Below, in pieces: positions 17,955 through 27,523 of a stretch of DNA of 64,000 bases. How positions within the stretch are numbered: position 1 is the first letter of the stretch; every line of letters begins with the position of its first letter. A program made the translations under genes and the position numbers. The notes under the pieces were generated by a model, which had not been told where the DNA came from, did no database searches, and was given only the letters and a program-made list of their open reading frames with translations. The stretch is taken from NCBI GenBank assembly GCA_037956075.1, contig CP138327.1, positions 930,001-994,000 on the forward strand. Direction: 5' to 3'. Source of the DNA: Catillopecten margaritatus gill symbiont. Lineage in GTDB: Bacteria; Pseudomonadota; Gammaproteobacteria; PS1; Pseudothioglobaceae.

Positions 17955-19190
17955 ATGAGTATTGAATTTAAAATTTCTAACCAATATCTGCGTTCTAACC
18001 GAAAAAAAGGCTTTGTTTCTTTTATTTCTGGGGTCTCTATCGTTGGCTTGGTGCTCGGTGTAATGACGCTGATTACTGTGCTATCAGTGATGAACGGTTT
18101 TCATAAGGAATTGCGCGATAGGGTTTTGGGGGCAATTTCGCATTCTTATATCACTGGCTACGGTGGCACGGTTAAAGACTGGCAATCACTGCAAGAAAAA
18201 ATCAACAAACATCCCAATGTCATTAACACTTCGCCTTATATCCAAAAATATGCTTTGGTCAATACGCCAGTGGGTGCACAAGGGATTAGTGTTAGGGGGG
18301 TTGAGGTTGAGTTAGAAAAGAAGACATCTATTTTGCTGGATAAAATCACAGATGGTACGGCGAAATTAGGAAAATCTAATATCTTAATTGGTGCAGGTTT
18401 GGCAAATAAATTAGGGGTAGCGATTGGTGATAAAGTTACCTTGATTACACCGCAAGTTACTGCTAATATTATTGGAATACAGCCGAGATTTAAACGCTTT
18501 ACCGTGAGTGGTATTTTTGAGGCAGGCGTGGCTGAGTATGACAATAATCTCACTTTTATTCAACTGCAACAAGCGCAAATATTGTATTCAATGAAGGGTA
18601 AAGTATCGGGCATTCGCCTTAAAGTTGACGACTTATTTAACGCCAAAAAAATTACCAACGAAGTGGTAAATGAACTTAATTCTGGGCAATATTATGGCAT
18701 TGACTGGACACAACAAAAAGCCAATTTCCTCCAGGCTCTGAATCTTGAAAAACAAATGATTGCCATTATTTTATCGCTCATTATTGCCGTAGCTGCCTTT
18801 AATGTAGTGTCGATGATGGTGATGGTGGTAACGGACAAAAAAGCCGATATTGCCATTCTCAGAACCATCGGAATGACCCCAAAACGCATTGTCAAAATCT
18901 TCTTTTATCAAGGTGTTACCATCGGCATTATTGGTATTATTGTTGGAGTGATACTCGGTGTGGCGTTGGCATTTAATATCGAGGCTGTCATTGGCGGCAT
19001 TGAGTCTATTTTGGGCTTTCAATTCTTCCCTGCCGATGTGTTTTATATCAGTCGTTTCCCTTCTGAAATTCATTTAAGCGATGTGCTGATGGTGGCAATT
19101 GGTGCTTTTGTTTTGGTGGCACTGGCTTCTATTTATCCCGCTAAACGCGCAGGAAAGCTGCAAATTTCAGAGGTGCTAAATCATGAGTAA
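17955..19190 (+). CDS. Lipoprotein-releasing ABC transporter permease LolC/E
   Basis: 411 residues with the LolC/LolE layout: one N-terminal membrane helix (about residues 22-48, FVSFISGVSIVGLVLGVMTL), a large periplasmic domain (about 50-265) and three C-terminal helices (about 270-400). The MacB/FtsX motif MVVTDKKADIAILRTIGMTP sits on the cytoplasmic loop. With LolD it extracts outer-membrane lipoproteins to LolA. Only one permease gene is present here, so it may act as a homodimer (the single LolF type); it cannot be named LolC or LolE with confidence. It overlaps lolD by eight bases. Confidence 0.92.
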   Translation: MSIEFKISNQYLRSNRKKGFVSFISGVSIVGLVLGVMTLITVLSVMNGFHKELRDRVLGAISHSYITGYGGTVKDWQSLQEKINKHPNVINTSPYIQKYALVNTPVGAQGISVRGVEVELEKKTSILLDKITDGTAKLGKSNILIGAGLANKLGVAIGDKVTLITPQVTANIIGIQPRFKRFTVSGIFEAGVAEYDNNLTFIQLQQAQILYSMKGKVSGIRLKVDDLFNAKKITNEVVNELNSGQYYGIDWTQQKANFLQALNLEKQMIAIILSLIIAVAAFNVVSMMVMVVTDKKADIAILRTIGMTPKRIVKIFFYQGVTIGIIGIIVGVILGVALAFNIEAVIGGIESILGFQFFPADVFYISRFPSEIHLSDVLMVAIGAFVLVALASIYPAKRAGKLQISEVLNHE

Positions 19191-19854
19191 AATTATTGAA
19201 TGTCAAGATTTGGGCTATAGTTACAACAGTGGCAAGGTTGAGACACCTGTTTTAAGCAGATTGAATTTAGTCATTGAACAAGCAGAATCAGTCGCAATTA
19301 TCGGGCAATCAGGCTGTGGTAAATCCACTTTATTAAATTTACTCGGTGGTATGACTCAGCCCACGACTGGAAAGATACTGATTAACAACACCAATTTATC
19401 ACAAATTAATGAAACAAAAATCACCCAACTTCGTGCCCAACATTTAGGCTTTGTTTATCAATTTCACCATTTATTGAAAGATTTTAGTGCGTTAGACAAT
19501 GTCATGATGCCACTCTTAATTCGGGGTGATGATACACAAATAGCCCACGAAAAAGCCAGCAAACTTTTACAAAAAATTGGACTAGAAAACAGACTCAACC
19601 ACCGCCCTGCCGAACTCTCAGGCGGGCAACGACAACGCGTGGCAATTGCAAGAGCGTTGATTAATAATCCAAGTTGTTTATTGGCAGACGAGCCAACAGG
19701 TAATTTAGATGCAAAAAATGCAGCAGAAGTATTAGAATTAATGAGGTCACTCAACCAACAACAAAAATCCGCTTTAGTGCTGGTAACCCACGATATGAAC
19801 ATTGCCAAAAAAATGGATAGATTGCTAACTTTGGAAAATGGAAAGTTAGTATAA
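19183..19854 (+). CDS. lolD: Lipoprotein-releasing ABC transporter ATPase
   Basis: 223 residues. ATPase driving lipoprotein release with the upstream LolC/E permease. Walker A GQSGCGKST (about residues 38-46), Q-loop FVYQFHHLL, ABC signature LSGGQRQRVAIARAL (about 145-159), Walker B CLLADEPTGNLD and the switch histidine in LVTHDMN. Full length. The next gene begins eight bases downstream. Confidence 0.96.
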   Translation: MSKIIECQDLGYSYNSGKVETPVLSRLNLVIEQAESVAIIGQSGCGKSTLLNLLGGMTQPTTGKILINNTNLSQINETKITQLRAQHLGFVYQFHHLLKDFSALDNVMMPLLIRGDDTQIAHEKASKLLQKIGLENRLNHRPAELSGGQRQRVAIARALINNPSCLLADEPTGNLDAKNAAEVLELMRSLNQQQKSALVLVTHDMNIAKKMDRLLTLENGKLV

Positions 19855-19861
19855 TGAGTTT

Positions 19862-20443
19862 ATGAACATACATCAAATGCAAATCTCTTATTCAAGTCAA
19901 GAAGATAGGCTTGTTATGAGTGTTAATAGCGTAGAAGGTGAGGAAATGCGCTTATTTCTTACCCGTCGTATTGTTACGTCATTTTGGGATATTCTTAATC
20001 AAACAATTAACCACTCCTTATTGAATAAGCCTGAGCTTAATGATATGGAACCATCAATACCTACATCAATGATGGTTGACCCTGACAAAGAAGCAACCCC
20101 TCAACAAATGCAACAGCAGATGGAGCACCAAGTAGAACATCAGAATATCATTAATGAAAGTGACTATGCCACACCTTTTAATGCGGGCAATAAATTTCCA
20201 ATGGGTGAGGCACCCATCTTAATAGAAAAAATCACTATTAATGTTTATGAAAATAATAATATTGCTCTTATTTTTACCGGTACTGACGAACAAGACATCA
20301 ACTTAAATCTCAACCCACAGTTATTACATAATATCTTAGACCTACTCATTCGAGTCATGCCGAGCACTGAATGGAATATTAGTTTAATGGACAACTCTAC
20401 CCTACTAATTACTGAAAACAAGGAAAGTTTAGTGCTACACTGA
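19862..20443 (+). CDS. Unrecognised 193-aa protein after lolD
   Basis: Not recognised. No signal peptide or membrane segment. The N-terminal third is a compact alpha/beta stretch (MQISYSSQEDRLVMSVNS, then EGEEMRLFLTRRIVTSFWDILN). A middle linker is rich in Met, Gln and Glu (TPQQMQQQMEHQVEHQ). The C-terminal domain (about residues 115-193) contains EKITINVYENNNIALIF and LNPQLLHNILDLLIRVM. The stop codon TGA is itself the first three bases of a MITE terminal repeat (20441), so the C-terminus may have been cut or altered by that insertion. Eight bases after lolD, so likely cotranscribed. Confidence 0.6.
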   Translation: MNIHQMQISYSSQEDRLVMSVNSVEGEEMRLFLTRRIVTSFWDILNQTINHSLLNKPELNDMEPSIPTSMMVDPDKEATPQQMQQQMEHQVEHQNIINESDYATPFNAGNKFPMGEAPILIEKITINVYENNNIALIFTGTDEQDINLNLNPQLLHNILDLLIRVMPSTEWNISLMDNSTLLITENKESLVLH

Positions 20444-20603
20444 GACCTTTGCATAAATAGGGATGATTAGCAAAATGACAGGTTTTATTAAATTAGAAAT
20501 TTTTTAAATCCACTCCTAGCAAGGCTAAGGGTGTTTTTAAAAAATTTTCAATTTGATGAAAAGTAGCGTTTTGATGATTATTCATATTTATGCAAAGGTC
20601 TCA
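20441..20603. repeat. MITE-like repeat, family 2 (TGAGACC ends), copy A
   Basis: 163 bp with perfect 18-bp terminal inverted repeats TGAGACCTTTGCATAAAT / ATTTATGCAAAGGTCTCA. The interior is non-coding, with CTCCTAGCAAGGCTAAGG. A second element of the same size and layout is at 49988-50152, and a single decayed end is at 30288. The TGAGACC ends resemble those of IS5-group elements (from memory). It sits exactly between the stop of the 193-aa gene and the stop of panD. Confidence 0.85.
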
Positions 20604-20605
20604 CA

Positions 20606-20974
20606 CTAACTGATAGAAGATTGAGTCCTTATTAATACATTACTTGCATCAACATAGCATAAAGTTGGTGCATAATTTCTAGCCTCTATTTCGTTATAAC
20701 TCGCATAAGAAGCGATAATTAATATATCACCCACAGTCGCTTTATGTGCTGCTGCACCATTCACAGATATTACTCCTGTATTGTCTTTGCCACGAATAGC
20801 ATAAGTGGTGAAACGATTACCATTATTAATGTTATAAATTTGAATTTGCTCAAAATCACCAATATTTGCTGCATCTAACAAAACACCATCAATCTCACAC
20901 GAGCCTTCATAGTCCACTTCACTGGCAGTAGCGGTCACGCGATGGAGTTTAGATTTGAGCAAAGTGCGTTGCAT
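20606..20974 (-). CDS. panD: Aspartate 1-decarboxylase
   Basis: 122 residues. Makes beta-alanine for pantothenate and CoA. A pyruvoyl enzyme made by self-cleavage between Gly24 and Ser25; the site is visible in [10 protein letters not shown]. Also [30 protein letters not shown] and a conserved tail. Four bases downstream of oadB on the same strand. Its stop is three bases from the MITE. Confidence 0.95.
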   Translation of the reverse strand: MQRTLLKSKLHRVTATASEVDYEGSCEIDGVLLDAANIGDFEQIQIYNINNGNRFTTYAIRGKDNTGVISVNGAAAHKATVGDILIIASYASYNEIEARNYAPTLCYVDASNVLIRTQSSIS

Positions 20975-20978
20975 ACTA

Positions 20979-22109
20979 TTAAGATAAAAACTGAATCATA
21001 ATACCTGCAGCAATTGCCGAACCAATAACACCTGCAACATTTGGACCCATTGCATGCATTAATAAGAAGTTGTGTGGGTCAGACTCTAAACCTACTTTAT
21101 TAGAAACACGAGCCGCCATTGGCACTGCAGAAACACCTGCTGAACCAATCAACGGGTTGATTTTTTTCTTACTGAATGCATTCATTAATTTTGCCATTAA
21201 TAAGCCACAAGCGGTGCCAATTGCAAAAGCCACCATACCAAGCACCAAAATACCCAAAGTTTCTGGCTGTAAAAATTTATCTGCCATCAACTTAGAACCG
21301 ACTGCCAAGCCTAAGAAAATCGTTACAATGTTAATCAATGCATTTTGTGTGGTATCGCTTAAACGATCAACTACACCCGATTCTTTCATTAAGTTACCGA
21401 ACGCAAACATACCTAATAACGGCGCTGCATCTGGTAATAATAACGCCACCAACATCAATAACATAATTGGGAAAATAATCTTCTCAGTTTGCGAGACTTC
21501 TCTAAGTTGCACCATTTTAATTTTGCGTTCTTTCTCGGTGGTCAACGCACGCATAATTGGCGGCTGAATGAGTGGCACTAACGCCATATAAGAATACGAT
21601 GCCACAGCAATTGCACCCAGTAAATCGGGGGCTAATTTTGAGGCGACATAAATACTGGTCGGGCCATCGGCGCCACCAATAATACCAATTGCCGCTGCAT
21701 CAGTGAGACTAAAGTCAAAGATACCTAGCGCGGTCAAACCAATAGCACCTAATAAGGTTGCAAAAATACCAAATTGTGCAGCAGCACCGAGCAGCAAGGT
21801 CTTTGGATTGGCGAGCAAAGGCCCAAAATCCGTTAGAGCACCCACACCCATAAAAATAATCAGCGGGAAAGCGCCCGACTCAATGCCCACGACATAAAAT
21901 ACATGCAAAATACCACTGCCTTCGGCAATGCCTGCACCTGGGATATTTGCTAAAATTGCACCAAAACCTATCGGCAACAATAATAATGGCTCAAATTTTT
22001 TAACAATCGCAAGATACAAAAGCAACATACCAACAACAAGCATCAACCCTTGACCCCACACCATTTGTTGTAAACCTGTATTTGCCCAAAGTATATTTAA
22101 TTGCTCCAT
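20979..22109 (-). CDS. oadB: Oxaloacetate decarboxylase, beta subunit (Na+ pump)
   Basis: 376 residues, polytopic. The beta subunit decarboxylates carboxybiotin and couples this to Na+ export. Marks are [18 protein letters not shown] (about residues 40-57), the Asp-containing helix [12 protein letters not shown] (about 90), [20 protein letters not shown] (about 140-160) and [16 protein letters not shown] near the C-terminus. About ten hydrophobic helices can be read. It lies between oadA and panD. The presence of the pump implies a sodium gradient is used or made. Confidence 0.95.
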   Translation of the reverse strand: MEQLNILWANTGLQQMVWGQGLMLVVGMLLLYLAIVKKFEPLLLLPIGFGAILANIPGAGIAEGSGILHVFYVVGIESGAFPLIIFMGVGALTDFGPLLANPKTLLLGAAAQFGIFATLLGAIGLTALGIFDFSLTDAAAIGIIGGADGPTSIYVASKLAPDLLGAIAVASYSYMALVPLIQPPIMRALTTEKERKIKMVQLREVSQTEKIIFPIMLLMLVALLLPDAAPLLGMFAFGNLMKESGVVDRLSDTTQNALINIVTIFLGLAVGSKLMADKFLQPETLGILVLGMVAFAIGTACGLLMAKLMNAFSKKKINPLIGSAGVSAVPMAARVSNKVGLESDPHNFLLMHAMGPNVAGVIGSAIAAGIMIQFLS

Positions 22110-22125
22110 ATTAGGCGTCCTCTGC

Positions 22126-23958
22126 TTACGCTAAAGTTAATAAAGTTTGACCCACAGTTACTGCATCGCCTTCTTTGACACTGATGTCGCCAACAATACC
22201 ACCTCGAGCCGCTTTGATTTCAGTTTCCATTTTCATCGCTTCCAAAATAACCAAAACATCGCCTTCGTTAATTTTTTGATGTGGTGCGACCATAACTTTC
22301 CAAATATTACCAGAAAGTGGCGCACCAATTTCCTCTGCACCTTCGATGGGTGCATCATCAATAATTTCTTTTTCTGCTGGTGTGGAGACTGCCGCATTTG
22401 TGTCGGAGGCAGCTTTCATAGAAGTGATATCACCGCCTGCGGAAACATCGACCGTATAAGAGGTGCCCTTCACTAAAACGGTATAAGTACCTTCTTCGGA
22501 ATTATTTATCGTATTATCACTGGCCTGGGGTACAGGCTCAAAAAAGTCAGGGTTATTACGATTTTCTATAAAGCTAATTCCTACTTGTGGAAATAGCGCA
22601 TAAGTCAATAAATCATCAATTTTATTATTAGCAATAGTTAACTTTTTTTCTACAACAATCTCATCAAATTCTTGCTCAAGAATATGCATCTCTGGTGCAA
22701 TATTATCAGCTGGACGACAAGTAATTGGTTTTTCACCATCCAACACTTTATTTTGCAAAATTTTATCAACCTCTGCTGGTGTTGCACCATACTCACCCTT
22801 TAAAATACCGGCGGATTCCTTAGTAATGGTTTTATAGCGCTCACCTGTTAAGACATTGAGAACTGATTGCGTGCCAACAATTTGTGAAGTCGGTGTAACC
22901 AATGGAATATAACCTAAATCTTTACGCACACGCGGGATTTCAACCATCACTTCGTCTATCTTATCGAGCGCATTTTGCTCGCGTAATTGACTTTCCATAT
23001 TGGTCAACATGCCGCCTGGTACTTGCGACAATAAAATTCTTGAATCTACCCCTTTAAGCGAACCTTCAAACTGTGCATATTTAGCACGAACTGGTCTGAA
23101 ATACGCATCAATTTCTTCGAGTTTTGCTAAGTCTAATCCTGTTTTCCTTGGACTATTTTCTAAAATAGCCACCACCGCATTCGTTGCTGAATGTCCATAA
23201 GTCATACTCATTGAACCAATCGCGGTGTCCACACGGTCAATACCTGCTTCTACTGCTTTAACAATTGTCGCTGTTGACAAACCCGTAGTTGCGTGTGCAT
23301 GTAATTGAATGGGGATATCAACTGTTGCTTTAAGTTCTTTTACCAAATCATAGGCATCATAAGGATGCAACAAACCTGCCATATCTTTAATACATAAAGA
23401 ATGCGCACCCATATCCTCAATGGCTTTTGCCATATCCACCCAAGTTTGCATCGTATGCACAGGGCTAACTGTATAAGAAATTGTACCTTGAGCATGCTGA
23501 TCAAGTTTAACCGTTTGGTCGACTGCTGTTTTAAGATTGCGCATATCGTTCATCGCATCAAAAATACGGAACACACCCACACCATTCTCAACACAGCGTT
23601 CAACAAATTTACGCACCACATCATCACTATAATGACGATAGCCTAATAAATTTTGCCCCCTTAGTAACATTTGCTGCGGAGTATTCGGCATCACTGCCTT
23701 GATTTCACGAATACGATCCCAAGGGTCCTCACCCAGATAGCGAATACAAGAATCAAATGTTGCGCCACCCCAGGATTCCATTGACCAATAACCAATCTTA
23801 TCAAGTTTGTCAGCAATCGGCAGCATGTCGTCAATACGCATTCTGGTTGCAAATAAAGATTGGTGTGCATCACGAAAAACCAATTCGGTAATTTCTACTT
23901 TTTTGGTGTTTCCTTGACTGTCAGGCTTCTGAACAATATTTTTTAGAAAATCTAGCAT
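22126..23958 (-). CDS. oadA: Oxaloacetate decarboxylase, alpha subunit (biotin-dependent carboxyltransferase)
   Basis: 610 residues from the ATG at 23958, four bases after oadG; an in-frame TTG 45 bases upstream would overlap oadG. Carboxyltransferase barrel first: [18 protein letters not shown] (about residues 22-39), ESWGGATFD, metal-binding LHAHATTG. Then a conserved PYC/OadA domain, an acidic linker (about 505-535), and a biotinyl domain with the lysine in LEAMKMET (about residue 575). Transfers carboxyl from oxaloacetate to biotin for OadB. Confidence 0.96.
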   Translation of the reverse strand: MLDFLKNIVQKPDSQGNTKKVEITELVFRDAHQSLFATRMRIDDMLPIADKLDKIGYWSMESWGGATFDSCIRYLGEDPWDRIREIKAVMPNTPQQMLLRGQNLLGYRHYSDDVVRKFVERCVENGVGVFRIFDAMNDMRNLKTAVDQTVKLDQHAQGTISYTVSPVHTMQTWVDMAKAIEDMGAHSLCIKDMAGLLHPYDAYDLVKELKATVDIPIQLHAHATTGLSTATIVKAVEAGIDRVDTAIGSMSMTYGHSATNAVVAILENSPRKTGLDLAKLEEIDAYFRPVRAKYAQFEGSLKGVDSRILLSQVPGGMLTNMESQLREQNALDKIDEVMVEIPRVRKDLGYIPLVTPTSQIVGTQSVLNVLTGERYKTITKESAGILKGEYGATPAEVDKILQNKVLDGEKPITCRPADNIAPEMHILEQEFDEIVVEKKLTIANNKIDDLLTYALFPQVGISFIENRNNPDFFEPVPQASDNTINNSEEGTYTVLVKGTSYTVDVSAGGDITSMKAASDTNAAVSTPAEKEIIDDAPIEGAEEIGAPLSGNIWKVMVAPHQKINEGDVLVILEAMKMETEIKAARGGIVGDISVKEGDAVTVGQTLLTLA

Positions 23959-23962
23959 CCCT

Positions 23963-24199
23963 CTACGCTCCCCTATGTATCTTGATTGCTTCTTCAATGG
24001 CAAATTTAGTTTCTTCGTCTATTTCACTATCCATTCCACCAACTGCGGTAGCCATAACTGGTGTCGGATTATTTATTCTTTGAATAACAATCGACATAAA
24101 TTTAGTCACAAACACCAATAAAGTCAAAAACAAAAATACAAAACCCATCCCAAAAAGAGTTAGATTTAATGCCTCTGTCATTAAGTTTGTTTGCTCCAT
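23963..24199 (-). CDS. oadG: Oxaloacetate decarboxylase, gamma subunit
   Basis: 78 residues from the ATG at 24199; a GTG three codons upstream is possible. One membrane helix (about residues 9-32, [20 protein letters not shown]) followed by a soluble tail ending in [18 protein letters not shown], the typical OadG layout. It assembles OadA on OadB. First gene of oadGAB-panD, just downstream of tRNA-Leu on the same strand. Confidence 0.9.
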   Translation of the reverse strand: MEQTNLMTEALNLTLFGMGFVFLFLTLLVFVTKFMSIVIQRINNPTPVMATAVGGMDSEIDEETKFAIEEAIKIHRGA

Positions 24200-24220
24200 A
24201 CTGCTCACTTTTTTTTAATT

Positions 24221-24305
24221 TGGTACCGATGGACGGGGTCGAACCGTCACTCCTTGCGGAACTGGATTTTGAATCCAGCGTGTCTACCAATTCCACCACA
24301 TCGGC
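24221..24305 (-). tRNA. tRNA-Leu(CAA)
   Basis: Class II tRNA, 85 nt with encoded CCA. The acceptor GCCGATG pairs with CATCGGT through one G-T wobble. The anticodon stem-loop CTGGA-TTCAAAA-TCCAG gives anticodon CAA for TTG codons. The short variable arm and GGTTCGACCCC T-arm are visible. It lies between infA and oadG on the same strand. Confidence 0.96.
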
Positions 24306-24314
24306 TTTATTTTT

Positions 24315-24533
24315 TTATTTATGTCGGAAAGTAATTCTACCCTTAGTTAGGTCGTACGGAGTCATTTCTACCGTAACTTTATCCCCTGGCAAAATACGAA
24401 TATAGTGCTTACGAATCTTGCCAGAGATGTGTGCCAACACATTGTGTCCATTCTCTAACTCAACAGTAAAAGTAGTGTTTGGCAGCTTCTCTTTAACAAC
24501 ACCTTCTAACTCAATATAATCACTTTTTGACAT
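24315..24533 (-). CDS. infA: Translation initiation factor IF-1
   Basis: 72 residues, a single S1/OB-fold domain. Starts [19 protein letters not shown] and ends [11 protein letters not shown], matching IF-1 over its full length. Ten bases upstream of tRNA-Leu, so it probably shares a transcript with the tRNA. Divergent from metF. Confidence 0.97.
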   Translation of the reverse strand: MSKSDYIELEGVVKEKLPNTTFTVELENGHNVLAHISGKIRKHYIRILPGDKVTVEMTPYDLTKGRITFRHK

Positions 24534-24658
24534 ATTTACTTTAACGACTTTTTAAATAAAAGAAGATATTTTACCCCATTGTTGCGCCACATACAAAAGG
24601 GTTTGGTATTAGACAAATACGCTATAATTACTCTCTTTTATAAGCATTCCTGACATTG

Positions 24659-25477
24659 ATGAAAACAAGTTTTGAGTTTTTCCCACCAAGAACTGAGCAA
24701 GGTAAGCAAAATTTAGCGCAGGTTCGACAAGAATTAAGCGTTATCCAACCTGAATATTTCTCAGTAACTTTCGGTGCAGGGGGTACAACACAGGAGGCAA
24801 CTTTAGACACAGTGTTGGATATTCAAAAAAATGACGCTGCTCCTGCCGCTCCTCATTTGTCTTGTATTGGCTCAAAAAAAGAGAACATTGTTGAACTGCT
24901 TGACCAATATAAAGCGGCAAATATTAACCGTATCGTAACACTCAGAGGTGATGTACCATCAGGTATGCGTGATATTGGTGATTTTCATTATGCCAGTGAA
25001 TTGGTTGAATTTATCAAAACTCAATACAACGACCATTTTCACATTGAAGTGGCAGCCTATCCTGAGATGCACCCGCAAGCAAAAAATATTAAAACCGACT
25101 TACAACATTTTGCCAACAAAATCAAAGCGGGTGCCGATGGCGCAATTACGCAATACTTTTATAATGCCGATGCATACTTCCGGTTTATCGATGAAGTAGA
25201 AAAATTAGGCGTTGATGTTCCAATCACCCCAGGCATTATGCCAATTACCAACCACACACAATTGGTTAGATTTTCTAATATGTGTGGCGCAGAAATTCCA
25301 AAATGGATTTTAGAAAGACTCAAATTGTATGAAAACGACCTTGAGGCACTCAGTGCTTTTGGCACGGAAGTAGTAACAGATTTATGTCATACCCTGAAAA
25401 ATCAAGATGTAAACAGCTTTCACTTCTACTCTATGAATCGTACGCAACCCTCATTAGATATTGCGTTATCGCTCTAA
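24659..25477 (+). CDS. metF: 5,10-methylenetetrahydrofolate reductase
   Basis: 272 residues from the ATG at 24659 (a TTG one codon upstream is less likely). Reduces methylene-THF to methyl-THF for methionine synthesis. Marks are FEFFPPRTEQGKQNL (about residues 5-19), the VTFGAGGTTQ block (about 43-52), ITLRGD-like VTLRGDVPSG (about 90), AAYPEMHPQA and TQYFYNADAY. A perfect -10 box TATAAT lies at 24623-24628, but no good -35 can be seen. Confidence 0.96.
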   Translation: MKTSFEFFPPRTEQGKQNLAQVRQELSVIQPEYFSVTFGAGGTTQEATLDTVLDIQKNDAAPAAPHLSCIGSKKENIVELLDQYKAANINRIVTLRGDVPSGMRDIGDFHYASELVEFIKTQYNDHFHIEVAAYPEMHPQAKNIKTDLQHFANKIKAGADGAITQYFYNADAYFRFIDEVEKLGVDVPITPGIMPITNHTQLVRFSNMCGAEIPKWILERLKLYENDLEALSAFGTEVVTDLCHTLKNQDVNSFHFYSMNRTQPSLDIALSL

Positions 25478-25508
25478 GAATATTCAAGTGTGGTACGCAA
25501 CCAGCGTG

Positions 25509-25535
25509 AGATCCTTCGACTGCGCTCAGGATGAC
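25509..25535 (-). repeat. 27-bp dispersed palindromic repeat, copy 3
   Basis: AGATCCTTCGACTGCGCTCA followed by GGATGAC, reverse orientation of the family consensus. It lies 31 bases after metF and is followed by an A/G-rich stretch. The rest of the gap to 25656 has a short hairpin GGTTACAAAAAGATAACC and a direct duplication AAGATGTCATTAAGATGTCATT, nothing else. Confidence 0.75.
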
Positions 25536-25656
25536 AAAAAAAGGAGAGTACTCAAAAGGTGGTAAAAAAAGGGGGGTTACAAAAAGATAACCAAAAAAGA
25601 TGTATTATTAAAAAAGGTGCAATTTAAAGGGTAATTAAGATGTCATTAAGATGTCA

Positions 25657-26091
25657 TTAATGTTGGGAACTGACCCAGCTTTGTAGTTTGTGCAAGCTGG
25701 CTTTGTCTTGGGAGTGACAGTGTTCTTCGAGAATTGCTAAACGCTCAGTCAATTCTAAAAATACCATTTGATGATGCTGATTTTTAATTTCTTCTTTGTA
25801 AAGTTTGGTTTTTAGATTGGCAACAGCTTCAATGTAGATTTTTTCATTTTTACCATGAGTATGTTTATCCACTTCTATTTTATGCATCGCATCATTTTTA
25901 ATGCGTTGCATTTTTTGAATGTGTTGGTCTTGTTCAGAGTCTAAACTGGCATTTGGGTACGCCAACCTTAAACTGTCTGTTGTCACATAGCCTTCGTGTG
26001 TTTGCAATTTACCACTGTTGATTTGATATTGAATGTCGAAACGACTAATACCAAGCATTCTGGCTGCTTTTGATACGCTTAATTTAACCAT
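25657..26091 (-). CDS. HTH DNA-binding protein with coiled-coil tail
   Basis: 144 residues from the ATG at 26091, which follows a strong RBS (GGGGGAGG); an in-frame TTG upstream would include that RBS. The N-terminus reads VSKAARMLGISRFDIQYQINSGKL (in part), a MerR/excisionase-like helix-turn-helix (about residues 6-30), then a short wing. The rest (about 55-140) is a charged helix with heptads (KMQRIKNDAMHKIEVDKH, VFLELTERLAILEE). No family name. An inverted repeat upstream (26117-26152) may be its operator, suggesting autoregulation. Confidence 0.65.
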   Translation of the reverse strand: MVKLSVSKAARMLGISRFDIQYQINSGKLQTHEGYVTTDSLRLAYPNASLDSEQDQHIQKMQRIKNDAMHKIEVDKHTHGKNEKIYIEAVANLKTKLYKEEIKNQHHQMVFLELTERLAILEEHCHSQDKASLHKLQSWVSSQH

Positions 26092-26116
26092 TTCCTCCCC
26101 CAAGAATTAATATGTG

Positions 26117-26152
26117 CTTGACAAGGTAACCTTATTTGACAGACTTGTCAAG
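26117..26152 (-). promoter_or_regulatory. Inverted-repeat operator candidate upstream of the HTH gene
   Basis: CTTGACAAG (26117-26125) and CTTGTCAAG (26144-26152) are exact reverse complements with 18 bases between. A third related half-site (TTTGACAGA) lies inside the spacer. On the minus strand TTGACA and TTGTCA could also serve as -35 boxes for the HTH gene, so binding would block the promoter. Confidence 0.45.
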
Positions 26153-26164
26153 TGTATTAGAGTT

Positions 26165-26881
26165 TTATGAAATAGTTTGGATAGCAGTGAGCAGCCCTAA
26201 ATCGCTAGTTTTTTGGGTAATTATAATCTGCTTAAAGCCCAGAGATTGAGCAACAATTTTAATGCGTTCACTCAATACAACCAAAGGGTGTTGTGTGATA
26301 GCACCCATGTTTATTTTTACTACCATCGACATAAGTGCGGTAAGGTTTTCGACACTGGTAGCAGTAACAATGCCTTCATCATTTTGTAAAAACCTTGATA
26401 AAGATTCACGATGTAAAGAAGTGAGATGGCATGGCACACGCTGATAAACTTCAATATATTCAACGGTATTGTCTTTTTCTAGCCCTTGTTTAAGTGTTTC
26501 TCTACCGCCTTCACCTCGAAAAATCAAAATGGATTGATTGTTCAATACCTTTATTTCGTCCATTGCTAGCAAAGCTTCGCTAGATGCCTTTTGCCTTGGA
26601 AAAGCGTCCACCTTAACACCTTTCTGCTCCAATTTTTTCGCAGTTGCCTCGCCGACAGCAAAAATTTTAGGCGAATGCGTTAAACCCTTAAAAACTTCTA
26701 AACCGTACTCAACAGCATTAGCACTGATAAAAATGAGTGCATCATATTGTACTTTTAACGGTTTATTATTAAGCGACTTGATTTCCAAACTTGGAAATAA
26801 TATAGGTTGATAACCTTGCTCACTTAATAAAGCTTGCAAAGGTTGAACTTGTGACAATGCACGGGTTAATAATATTTGCAA
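26165..26881 (-). CDS. hemD: Uroporphyrinogen-III synthase
   Basis: 238 residues. Cyclises hydroxymethylbilane to uroporphyrinogen III, precursor of haem and of the sirohaem needed by DsrAB. HemD is poorly conserved. Supporting features are MQILLTRALSQVQPLQALL at the start, DALIFISANAVEYGL (about residues 46-60), FAVGEATAKKLEQKG (about 75-89), IFRGEGGRETL (about 122-132) and VTATSVENLTAL (about 173-184). Two-domain layout fits. It follows the 198-aa gene by four bases. Confidence 0.9.
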   Translation of the reverse strand: MQILLTRALSQVQPLQALLSEQGYQPILFPSLEIKSLNNKPLKVQYDALIFISANAVEYGLEVFKGLTHSPKIFAVGEATAKKLEQKGVKVDAFPRQKASSEALLAMDEIKVLNNQSILIFRGEGGRETLKQGLEKDNTVEYIEVYQRVPCHLTSLHRESLSRFLQNDEGIVTATSVENLTALMSMVVKINMGAITQHPLVVLSERIKIVAQSLGFKQIIITQKTSDLGLLTAIQTIS

Positions 26882-26885
26882 AAGG

Positions 26886-27482
26886 TTAATATCCTAATAA
26901 TTCAGCAATAATACGAATTTTATCCAGTGTTTCGCGTTCTGCAAATTTACAAATTAAGATGGTTTTGGTATTGACATTTGCAATGCCTTCAAGATAGTTG
27001 CGCATCTGTTTTTCATCCCACGCCTGTGAAGAATATAGCACTGGGTATTGATTAAAACTCAGCAGTGACTCCGCTACCTTTACCTCTTGTAAATCTAGTT
27101 TAAGCACCATAGAAGACTGAAAACAAATCTTGTAACCAGACAACATATCCATGACTGCTTTACTTGGTGTTTCAGCCACTTCACAAAATAAAATAAAATC
27201 GGCTGCATATACTTGCACAGTGCTCAATAATTTTGTCAGGACTGCAATATCAGTCAGTTGTGATTCTTCAATCGTTAACACCAAGGTAAACTCCCCTTCT
27301 TCATCCTCCTGTATATCTTCAAAGATTTGCTCTAAATCTTCATTGGTATCAATCTCTAAAGAAAGTGTTTTAAAAATAGCTGCATAATAGTCAAAACGCC
27401 AGTCTTCGGGCAAATCATCAGGATAAAAATCATCCTGTAATCCCAAGCCACTACGCCCAATTAAAAATTCTGTTTGATTCAT
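26886..27482 (-). CDS. Possible divergent DUF72-like protein (198 aa)
   Basis: The N-terminus reads FLIGRSGLGLQDDFYPDDLP, then WRFDYYAAIFKTLSLE. This recalls the DUF72 opening (iGtsGw....FYP..lp....l.yYa..F.tvE). The remainder is acidic and shorter than DUF72 proteins (usually about 240-290), and later DUF72 motifs are not evident. I treat the match as tentative. It is upstream of hemD with a four-base gap, and divergent from the CaCA antiporter gene. Function unknown. Confidence 0.55.
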   Translation of the reverse strand: MNQTEFLIGRSGLGLQDDFYPDDLPEDWRFDYYAAIFKTLSLEIDTNEDLEQIFEDIQEDEEGEFTLVLTIEESQLTDIAVLTKLLSTVQVYAADFILFCEVAETPSKAVMDMLSGYKICFQSSMVLKLDLQEVKVAESLLSFNQYPVLYSSQAWDEKQMRNYLEGIANVNTKTILICKFAERETLDKIRIIAELLGY

Positions 27483-27523
27483 TATTCTCTATAATAGGCG
27501 AACCTATATTTCATTTAATTAAT

